Of a DNA stretch of 64,000 nt, positions 50,246-59,313 are shown piece by piece. The notes under the pieces were generated by a model, which had not been told where the DNA came from, made no database searches, and saw only the letters and a list, made by a program, of their open reading frames with translations. Position 1 is the stretch's first letter. Every line of letters begins with the position of its first letter. Source of the DNA: Luteipulveratus halotolerans (GTDB lineage: Bacteria; Actinomycetota; Actinomycetes; Actinomycetales; Dermatophilaceae); contig NZ_LAIR01000002.1 in NCBI RefSeq assembly GCF_001247745.1, positions 1,116,001-1,180,000 of the forward strand, given 5' to 3'. The position numbers were made by a program, and so were the translations under genes.

Positions 50246-51433
50246 ATGGACCGTACGCGCCGACCCTGGCGCGCCCTGCTCGACGACGACCCCGGCGCGA
50301 CGCCGTTCGGTGAGCCCACCTGCCTGCCGCCCTGGCTGCTCGGCTGGGTCCGTCGCGGACCTGGGCCGTGGCCGGTCCTCCCGTGGCTGGTGATCCTGCT
50401 CATCGCGCCCGTGTCGCACGCCGTCGGCGACGGATCGGTCACCGAGCTGGCCGCCGTGGCAGGGGTGGCCGTCGCGTTCGTGGGACTCGTGCTGCCGCTC
50501 GGCACCGACCAGGTGCTGCGACGCCCGGTCGCGCTCGCGCTGGTCGCGGCCCAGATGTTGCTGGTCGGCACCGGTGCCGTCGTCTGGGGTGATGACTGGT
50601 ACGCGGTGTTCGTCCTCGTCGCCATCAGTGCTGCCGTCGGCCTGCGCACCTCGGTCGCGCCGCTCATGATCATCGTCATCGGCACGCTGTCGTCCCTGAC
50701 GATCGGGTTCGACACCGGCGCCTGGTCGACCGGCACGGTCATCTCGGTCAACTGCCTGCTCGCCGGCACAGCCACCTACTTCTTCTACTGGCTGCTCGCC
50801 GCGGTCGGTGAGCTGTCGCGCACGCAGGCGCAGCTCGCCGAGGCGGCGGTCACGCAGGAACGGCTGCGGTTCTCGCGCGACCTGCACGACGTGCTCGGGC
50901 ACACCCTGTCGGTCATCGTCGTCAAGTCCGAGGCCGTACGCCGAATCGCGCGCCGCGACCCGGACGCCGCGGCGGCCCACGCCGGCGACATCGAGCAGAT
51001 CGGCCGGTCCGCCCTGGCCGACGTGCGTGAGACGGTCGGCGGCTACCGGCGTACGACGCTCGCCGAGGAGATCGTCACGGCGCGAGTTGCGTTGAGCGCC
51101 GCCGGGATTCGCCCTGAGGTAGGCCCGGTACCCGACCGTCTCGACACCGACGTCGACCTCACGCTCGGCTGGGTCGTGCGCGAGGCCACGACCAACGTCG
51201 TACGCCACTCGGGCGCCCGCACCTGCCGGGTGGGCGTGACCGAGCGCGACGGTCGCATCAGGCTGGTCGTCGAGGACGACGGGCGGGGTGGCTCGCCGGC
51301 CACCGGCCACGGCCTCCAAGGGCTCCAGGAGCGCGTCGAGCAGATGGCCGGAACCCTTGAGATCGACGCATCCCCACCAGGATTCAGGCTCGTCGTCGAG
51401 CTGCCCGTCGAGCGTCAGCGGGCCGACGCATGA
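50246..51433 (+). CDS. NarL/DesK-type sensor histidine kinase
   Basis: 395 aa. Five or six membrane helices (residues about 35-190) lead into a HisKA_3 dimerisation domain whose phospho-acceptor His is in RFSRDLHDVLGHTLSVIVVK, and a C-terminal ATPase domain (VREATTNVVRHSGA, VVEDDGRGGSPATGHGLQGL). The start is ambiguous: GTG 50237 overlaps the preceding stop (GTGA), while ATG 50246 has TAGCGT (50233-50238) 7 nt upstream. It is coupled to the response regulator (ATGA). Confidence 0.92.
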   Translation: MDRTRRPWRALLDDDPGATPFGEPTCLPPWLLGWVRRGPGPWPVLPWLVILLIAPVSHAVGDGSVTELAAVAGVAVAFVGLVLPLGTDQVLRRPVALALVAAQMLLVGTGAVVWGDDWYAVFVLVAISAAVGLRTSVAPLMIIVIGTLSSLTIGFDTGAWSTGTVISVNCLLAGTATYFFYWLLAAVGELSRTQAQLAEAAVTQERLRFSRDLHDVLGHTLSVIVVKSEAVRRIARRDPDAAAAHAGDIEQIGRSALADVRETVGGYRRTTLAEEIVTARVALSAAGIRPEVGPVPDRLDTDVDLTLGWVVREATTNVVRHSGARTCRVGVTERDGRIRLVVEDDGRGGSPATGHGLQGLQERVEQMAGTLEIDASPPGFRLVVELPVERQRADA

Positions 51434-52044
51434 GTGAGCCGATCACGGTGCTGCTCGCCGAGGACCAGGCGATGATGCGCGGCGCGCTGTCGTTGCTGCT
51501 CGGCCTCGAGGACGACATCGAGGTCGTCGCCGAGGTCGGGCGCGGCGACGAGATCGTGCCGACCGCCGTGGAGCACCGGGCGACCATCGCCGTGCTCGAC
51601 ATCGAGATGCCCGGTCGCAGCGGGCTCGACGCGGCGGCCGACCTCGCCCAGCAGGTGCCGGAGTGCAAGGTCGTGATCGTCACGACGTTCGGACGCCCCG
51701 GCTACCTGCGTCAGGCGATGGATGCCGGCGTGCGCGGCTTCCTGGTCAAGGACCGGCCGGTCGAGGACCTCGCCGACGCGATCCGACGGGTGCACACCGG
51801 TGAGGTCGTCGTCGACCCTGACCTCGCCGCAGCCGCTCTGCGCGCGGGGCCCAACCCGCTGACCGAACGCGAACGTGACGTGCTCGCCGAGGCCCGCGAC
51901 GGGCGTACGGTCGCCGACATCGCCGGATCGCTCTTCCTGTCCGAGAGCACCGTGCGCAACTACCTGTCGGCCGCGATCGCCAAGACCGGCACCCGCAACC
52001 GCATCGAGGCGGCGCACGCCGCGCGCGAGCACGGCTGGATCTGA
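51430..52044 (+). CDS. NarL/FixJ-family response regulator (DesR-like)
   Basis: 204 aa. The receiver domain has the acidic pocket (LLAEDQAMMR), phospho-acceptor Asp in VLDIEMPGRSG and the Thr/Lys switch (IVTTFGRPGYL, FLVKDRPV). It is joined to a LuxR-type HTH (NPLTERERDVLAEARDGRTV then AGSLFLSESTVRNYLSAAIA). It is the partner of the adjacent kinase. The usual DesKR companions, an ABC exporter or desaturase, are absent, so the methyltransferase and membrane protein are the likeliest local targets. Confidence 0.94.
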   Translation: MSEPITVLLAEDQAMMRGALSLLLGLEDDIEVVAEVGRGDEIVPTAVEHRATIAVLDIEMPGRSGLDAAADLAQQVPECKVVIVTTFGRPGYLRQAMDAGVRGFLVKDRPVEDLADAIRRVHTGEVVVDPDLAAAALRAGPNPLTERERDVLAEARDGRTVADIAGSLFLSESTVRNYLSAAIAKTGTRNRIEAAHAAREHGWI

Positions 52045-52102
52045 CCGACGTTCACCCGCTCGTCACGGACGGCACCCCGGGCGGCCACCACGACCCGGTT
52101 GC

Positions 52103-53653
52103 ATGCGACGCATGGCCGATCTGACGCGCAGGACCTTGCTCGGAGGCGCCCTCGCCGGCGCCGGTGCTCTCACGCTCGGCGGGAGCCGTGTCGCCGCTGC
52201 GCCGTTGGTCGTCACCGGGCGCCCGAACCTCACCTCCGGTGTGATGTCCGGCGACGTCACCACCAACGGCGGGGTCGTGTGGGCGCGGGCCGACCGCGTC
52301 GGCCGGCTGGTGGCTGAGGTCGGACGCGGGCGCTCGCGTCAGGTGATCCGCGGCCCGTGGGCGACCCCGGACACCGACCACACCGCCAAGATCACGCTGC
52401 ACGGCCTGCGTCCGGGCACGGACTACGACGTCCGCCTCACCTTCGAGGGGCGCGACGGCCACCTGGGCGAGTCGGGCATCGCGCATCTGCGCACCGCGCC
52501 GATGAAGGGCGCTCAGAGCTTCGTGTGGACCGGTGACACCGCGGGCCAGGGCTGGGGCATCAACCCCGACCTGGGCGGCATGACCGGCTACCGCACGATG
52601 CACGCGCTGCGGCCGGACTTCATGATCCACTCCGGCGACACGATCTACGCCGACAACCCGATCACCGAGTCGGTCACCGAGCCCGACGGTCAGGTCTGGC
52701 GCAACCTGGTCATCCCCGAGGTCGCCGAGGTCGCGCAGACACTCGGGCAGTACCGCGGACGGCACCGCTACAACATGCTCGACACCAACATCCGCGCGAT
52801 GTACGCCGACGTGCCGCTCCTCGCCCAGTGGGACGACCACGAGACGCTCAACAACTGGTACCCGGGCGAGGTCCTCACCGACGAGCGCTACACCGAGCGT
52901 CGCGTCGACGTGCTCGCCGCGCGGGCCAAGCAGGCCTGGCGCGAGTGGCAGCCGATCGGTGACGACGACGCGCGCGGCCGGCGTACGACCGATGGCCGCA
53001 ACCGCATCTACCGCAAGGTGACGCGCGGCCGCCACCTCGACGTGATGTGCCTGGACATGCGCACGTTCAAGAGCCCGAACACCTCCGGGCTCGAGACCCA
53101 TCGCACCGCGATCCTCGGCCACGAGCAGACCGAGTGGCTGATCCGTGAGCTGCGTCGTTCGCGGGCGACCTGGAAGGTCATCGCGGCCGATCTGCCGCTC
53201 GGCATCATCGTCCCGGACGGGCCGGTCGACCAGGAGAGCGTCGCCAACCGTGACCCGGGCACGCCACTCGGCCGCGAGCTGGAGATCGCCTACCTGCTGC
53301 AGCAGATCAAGCGCCACGACATCCGCAACGTCGTCTGGGTGACGGCCGACGTGCACTACTGCGCTGCGCACCACTACGACCCGTCGCGGGCGGCCTTCAC
53401 CGACTTCACCCCCTTCTGGGAGCTCGTGGCCGGACCGATCTCGGCCGGGGCGTTCGCGCCCAGCCCGATGGACGCGACGTTCGGTCCGGAGGTCGTCTTC
53501 GCCAAGGGGGCGTCGTACGCCAACCAGTCGCCCCGCACCGGCAAGGCGCACTTCTTCGGGCACGTGCAGATCGACGACGCCGGCCTGCTGACCGCCAGCC
53601 TGCGTGACGCAACAGGCGCGGTGCTCTGGTCCAAGGACCTCTCGCCGCAGTGA
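52103..53653 (+). CDS. Tat-exported PhoD-like alkaline phosphatase/phosphodiesterase
   Basis: 516 aa. A twin-arginine signal (LTRRTLLGGALAGAGALTLG) precedes a PhoD N-terminal beta domain (FNTSGV-type LTSGVMSGDVTTNGGVVWAR) and a metallophosphatase domain with FVWTGDTAG, HSGDTIYADNP, AQWDDHETLNNW, and the C-terminal WVTADVHYCAAHHYDP. PhoD enzymes are Fe/Ca-dependent phosphodi/monoesterases secreted to scavenge phosphate. ATG 52103 and 52112 are both possible; no good Shine-Dalgarno. No Pho-box is evident. Confidence 0.92.
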   Translation: MRRMADLTRRTLLGGALAGAGALTLGGSRVAAAPLVVTGRPNLTSGVMSGDVTTNGGVVWARADRVGRLVAEVGRGRSRQVIRGPWATPDTDHTAKITLHGLRPGTDYDVRLTFEGRDGHLGESGIAHLRTAPMKGAQSFVWTGDTAGQGWGINPDLGGMTGYRTMHALRPDFMIHSGDTIYADNPITESVTEPDGQVWRNLVIPEVAEVAQTLGQYRGRHRYNMLDTNIRAMYADVPLLAQWDDHETLNNWYPGEVLTDERYTERRVDVLAARAKQAWREWQPIGDDDARGRRTTDGRNRIYRKVTRGRHLDVMCLDMRTFKSPNTSGLETHRTAILGHEQTEWLIRELRRSRATWKVIAADLPLGIIVPDGPVDQESVANRDPGTPLGRELEIAYLLQQIKRHDIRNVVWVTADVHYCAAHHYDPSRAAFTDFTPFWELVAGPISAGAFAPSPMDATFGPEVVFAKGASYANQSPRTGKAHFFGHVQIDDAGLLTASLRDATGAVLWSKDLSPQ

Positions 53654-53654
53654 T

Positions 53655-53690
53655 GATCGCCTGGCCCGTTCGGCCGCGCAGGCGGTGATC
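53655..53690 (+). terminator. Imperfect hairpin after phoD-like gene
   Basis: GATCGCCTG (53655-53663) pairs with CAGGCG and GATC (53679-53690) with a 2-nt bulge around a GC-rich loop, starting 2 bp after the stop. Confidence 0.4.
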
Positions 53691-53740
53691 GGCCGCTAGC
53701 GTGATCGGCTGACCACCGAGCGAGGGCGCGGGCGTACCTG

Positions 53741-54556
53741 ATGCGACCACGACGGGACGCGCACGGGCGATCAGGTGCTGCGCCGCTGCTGGCCGCCGCG
53801 GTCGTGCTCGTGCTGGGCGCGGCCGGTGGCTTCGTGCTGTGGGGCGGCCTCGATGGACGCAGGGCGAGCTCGCAGATGCATACCGGGCTCGACCATCTGC
53901 CGCCGGCCACGGCCAGTCCGTCGCGCACCGACTCGGCCACGACCTCGCCGGCGACTCCGATCACCGCCACGCCGACCGTCGTGACGGTCACTGCGACGCC
54001 GCCGCCGATCCCGGTCGCCGAGCGGGCCGAGCCCGTGACGGCGACCCCGAGCTCCCGATCATCGCGTTCCTCGACGGCGCGCGAGACTCGCAGCACGACT
54101 CCGAGCCCCTCGACCAGCTCGAGCAGCTCGAGCCGGACCAGCGACGAGCCAGCGCCCGGTCGTGACGTGCGCGCCGAGGTCGTGCGCCTCACCAACGCCG
54201 AGCGGGCGAAGGCCGGGTGCGGCCCCGTGCGCACCGACCAGGCACTGCGTCGGGCTGCCGACGGTCACGCGTCCGACATGGTGCGTCACCGGTCGTTCTC
54301 GCACACCGGCTCCGACGGGTCGACCGCGTTCCAGCGCATGCGCCGCGCGGGATACGACGGGTTCGCAGCGGCCGAGAACATCGCCGCCGGTCAGGCCTCA
54401 CCAGCGGCCGTGATGCGCTCGTGGATGTCCAGCGCGGGTCATCGCGCCAACATCCTCAACTGCTCGTTCAACCGCATCGGGGTGGGGTACGACGGGGGCT
54501 CGGTCGGCGACGGCTACGGCGACGGCGCCTGGGTCCAGGACTTCGGGATCTCCTGA
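53741..54556 (+). CDS. Membrane-anchored CAP (SCP/PR1) domain protein
   Basis: 271 aa. One N-terminal membrane helix (about residues 13-36) is followed by a ~95-residue Ser/Thr/Pro-rich linker and a C-terminal CAP domain (from EVVRLTNAERAKAGCGPVRT, with HASDMVRHRSFSHTG, AENIAAGQ and SSAGHRANILNCSFNRIGVG). The two histidines that bind metal in bacterial CAP domains are kept. It is probably exposed on the cell surface; the activity is unknown. Confidence 0.9.
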   Translation: MRPRRDAHGRSGAAPLLAAAVVLVLGAAGGFVLWGGLDGRRASSQMHTGLDHLPPATASPSRTDSATTSPATPITATPTVVTVTATPPPIPVAERAEPVTATPSSRSSRSSTARETRSTTPSPSTSSSSSSRTSDEPAPGRDVRAEVVRLTNAERAKAGCGPVRTDQALRRAADGHASDMVRHRSFSHTGSDGSTAFQRMRRAGYDGFAAAENIAAGQASPAAVMRSWMSSAGHRANILNCSFNRIGVGYDGGSVGDGYGDGAWVQDFGIS

Positions 54557-54645
54557 TCCCACGGCGTCCGCACGGGGCCCGTCGGCGTGCTGCTCGGCAT
54601 AATCGGATCGCCCACAGCGTTCTCTCATGCGACTCTAGGGAGAAC

Positions 54646-56115
54646 ATGACTGCACACGATCACCTGCTCAGCACCCGCGCCGAAGCCCTGTCCGAGGCCG
54701 ATGACCTCGACCCTCGCTACGACGAGTCCGGCTTCATCGTCGACGACTTCGACGGCGAGCAGCTCGACCGTCAGGAGCGCGCAGCCCTGCGCCGCGTCGA
54801 GGGCCTGTCCACCGAGCTCGAGGACGTCACCGAGGTCGAGTACCGCCAGCTGCGCCTCGAGCGCGTCGTGCTCGCGGGCGTCTGGACCGACGGCACCGCC
54901 GAGGACGCCGAGAACTCCCTGCGCGAGCTGTCCGCGCTCGCCGAGACGGCCGGCTCGACCGTGCTGGCCGGGGTGCTGCAGCGTCGCCACAAGCCCGACC
55001 CCGGCACCTGGATGGGTGCGGGCAAGGCCCAGGAGCTGCGCGACATCGTCATCGACGAGGGCGCCGACACCGTCATCGCCGACACCGAGCTCGCGCCCAG
55101 CCAGCGGCGCGCCCTCGAGGACGTCGTCAAGGTCAAGGTCATCGACCGCACCGCGCTGATCCTGGACATCTTTGCCCAGCACGCCAAGTCCAAGGAGGGC
55201 AAGGCGCAGGTCGAGCTCGCCCAGCTGAGCTATCTGCTGCCGCGCCTGCGTGGTTGGGGTGAGTCGATGTCCCGGCAGGCCGGTGGCCAGGCGGCCGGCG
55301 GTCAGGGCATGGGTTCGCGCGGTCCTGGTGAGACCAAGATCGAGCTCGACCGGCGGCGCATCAACAGCCGGATGGCCAAGCTGCGCAAGGAGATCGCGCA
55401 GATGAAGACCTCGCGCGACACCAAGCGGCACAGCCGCAAGGCGCACCACGTGCCGAGCGTCGCGATCGCGGGCTACACCAACGCCGGCAAGTCCTCGCTG
55501 CTCAACCGTCTCACCGGCGCGGGCGTGCTCGTCCAGAACCAGCTGTTCGCCACCCTCGACCCGACCGTGCGTCGCGCCGAGACCGAGGACGGCCGCCTCT
55601 ACACGCTGGCCGACACCGTCGGGTTCGTCGCCAACCTGCCGCACCAGCTCGTCGAGGCGTTCCGCTCGACGCTGGAGGAGGTCTCAGAGTCCGACCTGGT
55701 GCTGCACGTGGTCGACGGCAGCCACCCCGACCCCGAGGCCCAGATCAGCGCCGTGCGTGAGGTGCTCGCCGAGGTCGGCGGCGACGCGGTCAAGGAGGTC
55801 ATCGTCGTCAACAAGGCCGACCTGGCCGAGCCGCACGTCGTCGATCGCATCCTGCGCGCCGAGAAGCACAGCATCGCGGTCTCGGCCCGCACCGGCGACG
55901 GCATCGACGAGCTGCGTGCGCTGGTCGCCCGTGAGCTGCCACGACCCGACATCCGCGTCGACGTGCTCCTGCCGTACGACCGTGGTGACCTGCTCAGCCG
56001 CCTGCACGACGAGGCCGAGATCCTCAGCACCGAGCACCAGGGCGACGGCACGCGCGTCCACGCCAAGGTGACGCCGACGCTGCAGGCCGAGCTCGCGTCG
56101 TACGCCGTCTCGTGA
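54646..56115 (+). CDS. hflX: HflX, ribosome-associated GTPase
   Basis: 489 aa. The N-terminal nucleotide-binding domain (ERVVLAGVWTDGT, PDPGTWMGAGKAQELRD, then QVELAQLSYLLPRLRGWGES) precedes the GTPase domain: G1 GYTNAGKSSLLN, G3 DTVGF, G4 NKAD, G5 SARTG. HflX splits stalled 70S ribosomes under stress. ATG 54646 has a Shine-Dalgarno (AGGGAG). The N-terminus carries an acidic 35-residue extension typical of actinobacterial HflX. Confidence 0.97.
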   Translation: MTAHDHLLSTRAEALSEADDLDPRYDESGFIVDDFDGEQLDRQERAALRRVEGLSTELEDVTEVEYRQLRLERVVLAGVWTDGTAEDAENSLRELSALAETAGSTVLAGVLQRRHKPDPGTWMGAGKAQELRDIVIDEGADTVIADTELAPSQRRALEDVVKVKVIDRTALILDIFAQHAKSKEGKAQVELAQLSYLLPRLRGWGESMSRQAGGQAAGGQGMGSRGPGETKIELDRRRINSRMAKLRKEIAQMKTSRDTKRHSRKAHHVPSVAIAGYTNAGKSSLLNRLTGAGVLVQNQLFATLDPTVRRAETEDGRLYTLADTVGFVANLPHQLVEAFRSTLEEVSESDLVLHVVDGSHPDPEAQISAVREVLAEVGGDAVKEVIVVNKADLAEPHVVDRILRAEKHSIAVSARTGDGIDELRALVARELPRPDIRVDVLLPYDRGDLLSRLHDEAEILSTEHQGDGTRVHAKVTPTLQAELASYAVS

Positions 56116-56149
56116 GCCGGTCGCCGGTGATAGCGTTCCCGGCGAGCTG

Positions 56150-56297
56150 GTCGTACCACGAACGGTGCCAGGGAATCCGGTGAGACTCCGGAGCTGACGC
56201 GCAGCGGTGTGGGTGACGGGCGGAGCACAACGCCACTGGACGAGAGTCCGGGAAGGCGCTCCGTCTGAGTGATCCCGAGTCCGAAGACCTGCCGGCT
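56150..56297 (+). ncRNA. Cobalamin (B12) riboswitch
   Basis: The conserved core runs from GGTGCCAGGGAATCCGGTGA (56164-56183) through ACTCCGGAGCTGACGCGCAG. The B12-box element CGCCACTG is at 56231-56238 and the 3' closing segment CGAAGACCTGCCGGC at 56282-56296. A TAGCGT -10 candidate (56131-56136) would start transcription just before the aptamer. It precedes a three-gene BtuCDF-type importer, as expected for B12-repressed uptake. Outer limits are approximate. Confidence 0.92.
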
Positions 56298-56312
56298 CAT
56301 GTCATCGACCAC

Positions 56313-56345
56313 GAGCCTCGCGATCGGGCTCCGGATGAAAGAGCC
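56313..56345 (+). promoter_or_regulatory. Expression platform of the B12 riboswitch
   Basis: GGCTC at 56327-56331 can pair with GAGCC at 56313-56317 or with GAGCC at 56341-56345. The two hairpins exclude each other. The second places the purine-rich stretch before GTG 56351 in its loop and stem, so ligand binding could switch access of the ribosome. Confidence 0.5.
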
Positions 56346-56350
56346 GTTGC

Positions 56351-57475
56351 GTGCCCGACCTCGTGTCGGCGCCTGGGCGCGTCGTCGACGCACTCGGTCG
56401 CCCTCGTCCTGAACTGCGACCGCCTGTGCCCGCGCCGGAGCGTGAGCGTCGTCGGCCCCGGATGCTGGCCGTGCTCGGCGTCCTGCTGGTGCTCTGCGCT
56501 GCCGGTGCCTGCGCGTCGCTCGCACTCGGCTCGGAGCCGATCGCCGCGAGTGCGGTGTGGGACGTGCTCGCCCACCGCCTGCGACTGAGCCCCGGCCCGG
56601 ACCCGACGGTCGACCTCATCGTGGTCGAGCTGCGGGCGCCGCGCGCGGCGCAGGCTCTGGTGGTCGGCGCCGGCCTCGGCGTCGCGGGCACAGCGGTGCA
56701 GGCCCTCGTCCGCAACCCCCTCGCGGACCCGTACCTGCTCGGGGTGTCCTCCGGCGCGAGTGTCGGCGCGACGGCCGTGATCACCACCGGCGCGCTGGCC
56801 GCGCTCGGCACGTGGGCCCTCTCCGCCGGCGCGCTGCTCGGTGCGCTCGCTGCCACGGCACTCGTCTTCGGGATCGCGAGCGCCCAGGGCGGGCTCACCC
56901 CGCTGCGCCTGGTCCTCACGGGCGTGGTCATGTCGTCGGCGTTCTCCTCGGTCGCGAGCTTCCTGGTGATGCGCAGCGACGACCGGGGCGCCCAGTCGGT
57001 CCTGTTCTGGCTGCTGGGGAGCCTCTCCGGTACGACGTGGGCGCAGGTCTGGCTGCCCGCGGTCGCTGTCGTCGCGACGACAGCACTGCTGCTCGCGTCG
57101 TCCTGGATCGACGCGCTGACCACCGGTGAGGACGGTGCCCGCGCGGTCGGCGTACCCGTCGACGGCCTCCGTCGGGCCCTGTTCGTCCTGTCCTCGGCGC
57201 TCGTCGGCGTACTCGTCGCGGTGTCGGGGAGCATCGGCTTCGTCGGGCTGGTGCTGCCGCACCTCGGGCGCCTGGTGGTGGGCGCCCGCCATCGGGTGCT
57301 GCTGCCGGTGGCCGCGCTCGGTGGAGCGGCGTTCCTCATCTGGGTCGATGTGCTCTCGCGGGTGGTCGTGCGTCCGGTCGAGCTGCCCCTCAGCGTCGTG
57401 ACCGGTCTGGTGGGCGCGCCGGTCTTCCTCCTGCTCCTCGGGCGGCGCCGCTACAGCTACGGATCCGCGGTATGA
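56351..57475 (+). CDS. btuC: FecCD-type ABC transporter permease, probable cobalamin importer
   Basis: 374 aa with a basic, proline-rich N-terminal tail (~38 residues) and then about nine or ten helices. FecCD-family signatures are clear: LRAPRAAQALVVGAGLGVAG, NPLADPYLLGVSSGASVGAT and GSIGFVGLVLPHLGRLVVGA, the last being the ATPase-contact loop. The B12 riboswitch upstream assigns cobalamin as substrate. GTG 56351 is used; a start at ATG 56462 next to the first helix is possible. It is coupled to the ATPase gene (ATGA). Confidence 0.88.
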   Translation: MPDLVSAPGRVVDALGRPRPELRPPVPAPERERRRPRMLAVLGVLLVLCAAGACASLALGSEPIAASAVWDVLAHRLRLSPGPDPTVDLIVVELRAPRAAQALVVGAGLGVAGTAVQALVRNPLADPYLLGVSSGASVGATAVITTGALAALGTWALSAGALLGALAATALVFGIASAQGGLTPLRLVLTGVVMSSAFSSVASFLVMRSDDRGAQSVLFWLLGSLSGTTWAQVWLPAVAVVATTALLLASSWIDALTTGEDGARAVGVPVDGLRRALFVLSSALVGVLVAVSGSIGFVGLVLPHLGRLVVGARHRVLLPVAALGGAAFLIWVDVLSRVVVRPVELPLSVVTGLVGAPVFLLLLGRRRYSYGSAV

Positions 57476-58248
57476 GCGCCGGCGCCCTGTGCACCCGTGA
57501 CCTGTCGTGCGCCGTCGGGGGTCGCACAGTCCTTTCCCACGTCAGTCTCGACGTCGAGCCCGGCTCGATGCTCGCCGTCGTCGGCGTCAACGGCAGCGGC
57601 AAGTCCACCCTCCTGCGCACGCTCAGCGGTCTCCTCCCGGCGGCCGGCGGGCAGGTCGAGGTCGACGGCCTCGACGTGCACCTCCTGGCCGCGCGAGACC
57701 GCGCGCGGCGGATCGCGTTCGTCGACCAGGACCCGGCGCTGCCGGCCGACCTGCTGGTCGGTGAGCTCGTCGGTCTGGGCCGTACGCCCTACCGGTCTCC
57801 CTGGTCCAGCGGCGGCCCGGACGACCGCGACGCCGTACGTGAGGCGCTGCATCACGTCGACCTCATGGACGCTGAGCACCGTTCGTGCGCAACGCTTTCC
57901 GGCGGCGAGATGCGACGGGCGTGGCTCGCACGAGGCATCGCCCAGGACACCGGCGTCCTCGTCCTGGACGAGCCCACCAACCACCTCGACGTACGCCACC
58001 AGCTCGACCTCCTGCGTACGGTCCGGGCGCTCGGCCGTACGACCGTCGCGGCGGTGCACGACCTCGGACTGGCGCTCGCGTGCTTCGACCGGGTGCTCGT
58101 GCTGCACGACGGCCGCGCCCACGCGGTCGGCCCGGGCGCGCACGTACTGACCCCTGACCTCGTCGCAGAGGTGTTCGGCGTCGCCGCCGCCCACGTCACC
58201 CATCCCGTCACCGGCCGTACCCACCTGCTCCTGGAGGACCTGACATGA
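57472..58248 (+). CDS. btuD: ABC transporter ATP-binding protein, probable cobalamin importer
   Basis: 258 aa. Walker A is GVNGSGKSTLLRTL (residues 38-51), the Q-loop VDQDPALP, the ABC signature LSGGEMRRAWLARGIAQ, Walker B VLVLDEPTNHLD and the switch His in AAVHDLGLALACFD. It is the FepC/BtuD type that partners FecCD permeases. It overlaps both neighbours by ATGA. Confidence 0.93.
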   Translation: MSAGALCTRDLSCAVGGRTVLSHVSLDVEPGSMLAVVGVNGSGKSTLLRTLSGLLPAAGGQVEVDGLDVHLLAARDRARRIAFVDQDPALPADLLVGELVGLGRTPYRSPWSSGGPDDRDAVREALHHVDLMDAEHRSCATLSGGEMRRAWLARGIAQDTGVLVLDEPTNHLDVRHQLDLLRTVRALGRTTVAAVHDLGLALACFDRVLVLHDGRAHAVGPGAHVLTPDLVAEVFGVAAAHVTHPVTGRTHLLLEDLT

Positions 58249-59252
58249 ACCGACGCCTCACCGCCACCCTCGCCGGCGCGTCCGTCCTGCTGCTCGCGGC
58301 ATGCTCCTCCACCGACGCCGGACAGGCCGGCCGAGCCGCCGGTGCACGAGTGACCGTCAGCAGCTGTGGGGAGCAGACGTCCTTCCCGAAGCCGGCCCAG
58401 CGCCTCTTCGTCAACGACGGCAACCTGATCTCGATGGTGCTCGCCCTGAAAGCGCAGGACCGCGTCGCGGCCGTCAGCAGCATCGGGCGTGACAAGGCTC
58501 TGCTGCGCAAGCACTACGGCGCCGCCGTCGACTCGCTCAAGGTCGTCGCTCCTGAGTACCCGTCGCTGGAGACGGTCGTGGCTCAGCGCCCGGACGTGAT
58601 GGTCGCGGGCTGGGGCTACGGCTACTCCGAGGAGAAGGGCGTGACACCAGAAGCGTTGCGGGCCAAGGGAATCGACGCCTTCACCTTGACCGAGAGCTGC
58701 CGTCAGCACGGGAGTCGCGCTCGCGGGACGGTCGACCCGTGGACCGCGCTCAGGACCGACCTCACCCACCTCGGGACGATCACCGGCCACGACGCCGACG
58801 CCCGACGGGTCAACACCGACCTCGACCGCCGGCTGGCCGCACTGCGGTCGGCGCCGAAGCCGAAGAAGCCACCGACCGTGTTCGTGTTCGACAGCGGTGA
58901 CAAGGAGGTGTTCTCCAGCGGGGCGCTCGGGGCGCCGCAGGCCGTCATCGCAGCCGGTGGTGGACGCAACCCGCTGTCGGACCTGAAGGACACATGGACC
59001 TCGGTGTCGTGGGAGCGGGTCGCGGCGTCCCGACCGGACGCGATCTTCTTCGTCGACTACCCGCCCCAGTCGTTCGCCCAGAAGGTCCACCTGCTGCGGA
59101 CCAACCCCGCGACACGTGACCTGCCCGCGGTGAGGCAGGGCCGCTTCCTCAACCTGCCGTACGCCATGTGGACCAGCGGTCCGCTCAACATCGACGCCGC
59201 CGAGCAGGCACGCGTCGCGCTGGAGCGCTGGGACCTGGTGCCGCGGCGGTGA
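58245..59252 (+). CDS. btuF: Substrate-binding lipoprotein, probable cobalamin importer
   Basis: 335 aa class III periplasmic-binding protein. The lipobox LLLAACSS places the lipidated Cys at about residue 20. Two lobes follow (VSSIGRDKALLRKHYG, QRPDVMVAGWGYGY; WERVAASRPDAIFFVDYPPQ) joined by a long helix, as in BtuF/FepB-type proteins. The last gene of the riboswitch-controlled operon, it delivers the ligand to the permease. Confidence 0.9.
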   Translation: MNRRLTATLAGASVLLLAACSSTDAGQAGRAAGARVTVSSCGEQTSFPKPAQRLFVNDGNLISMVLALKAQDRVAAVSSIGRDKALLRKHYGAAVDSLKVVAPEYPSLETVVAQRPDVMVAGWGYGYSEEKGVTPEALRAKGIDAFTLTESCRQHGSRARGTVDPWTALRTDLTHLGTITGHDADARRVNTDLDRRLAALRSAPKPKKPPTVFVFDSGDKEVFSSGALGAPQAVIAAGGGRNPLSDLKDTWTSVSWERVAASRPDAIFFVDYPPQSFAQKVHLLRTNPATRDLPAVRQGRFLNLPYAMWTSGPLNIDAAEQARVALERWDLVPRR

Positions 59253-59313
59253 CCGTACGCAGACCTGCGCGGGTCTTCCGTGGAGACCTCGCTCGTCCGT
59301 AGGGTGCGGTGAC

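Noticed and set aside
56335..56412. A 25-codon frame MKEPLRARP... overlapping the start of the B12 permease
   Set aside because: Arg-rich, no conservation argument and no regulatory codon pattern; probably chance within the riboswitch platform.
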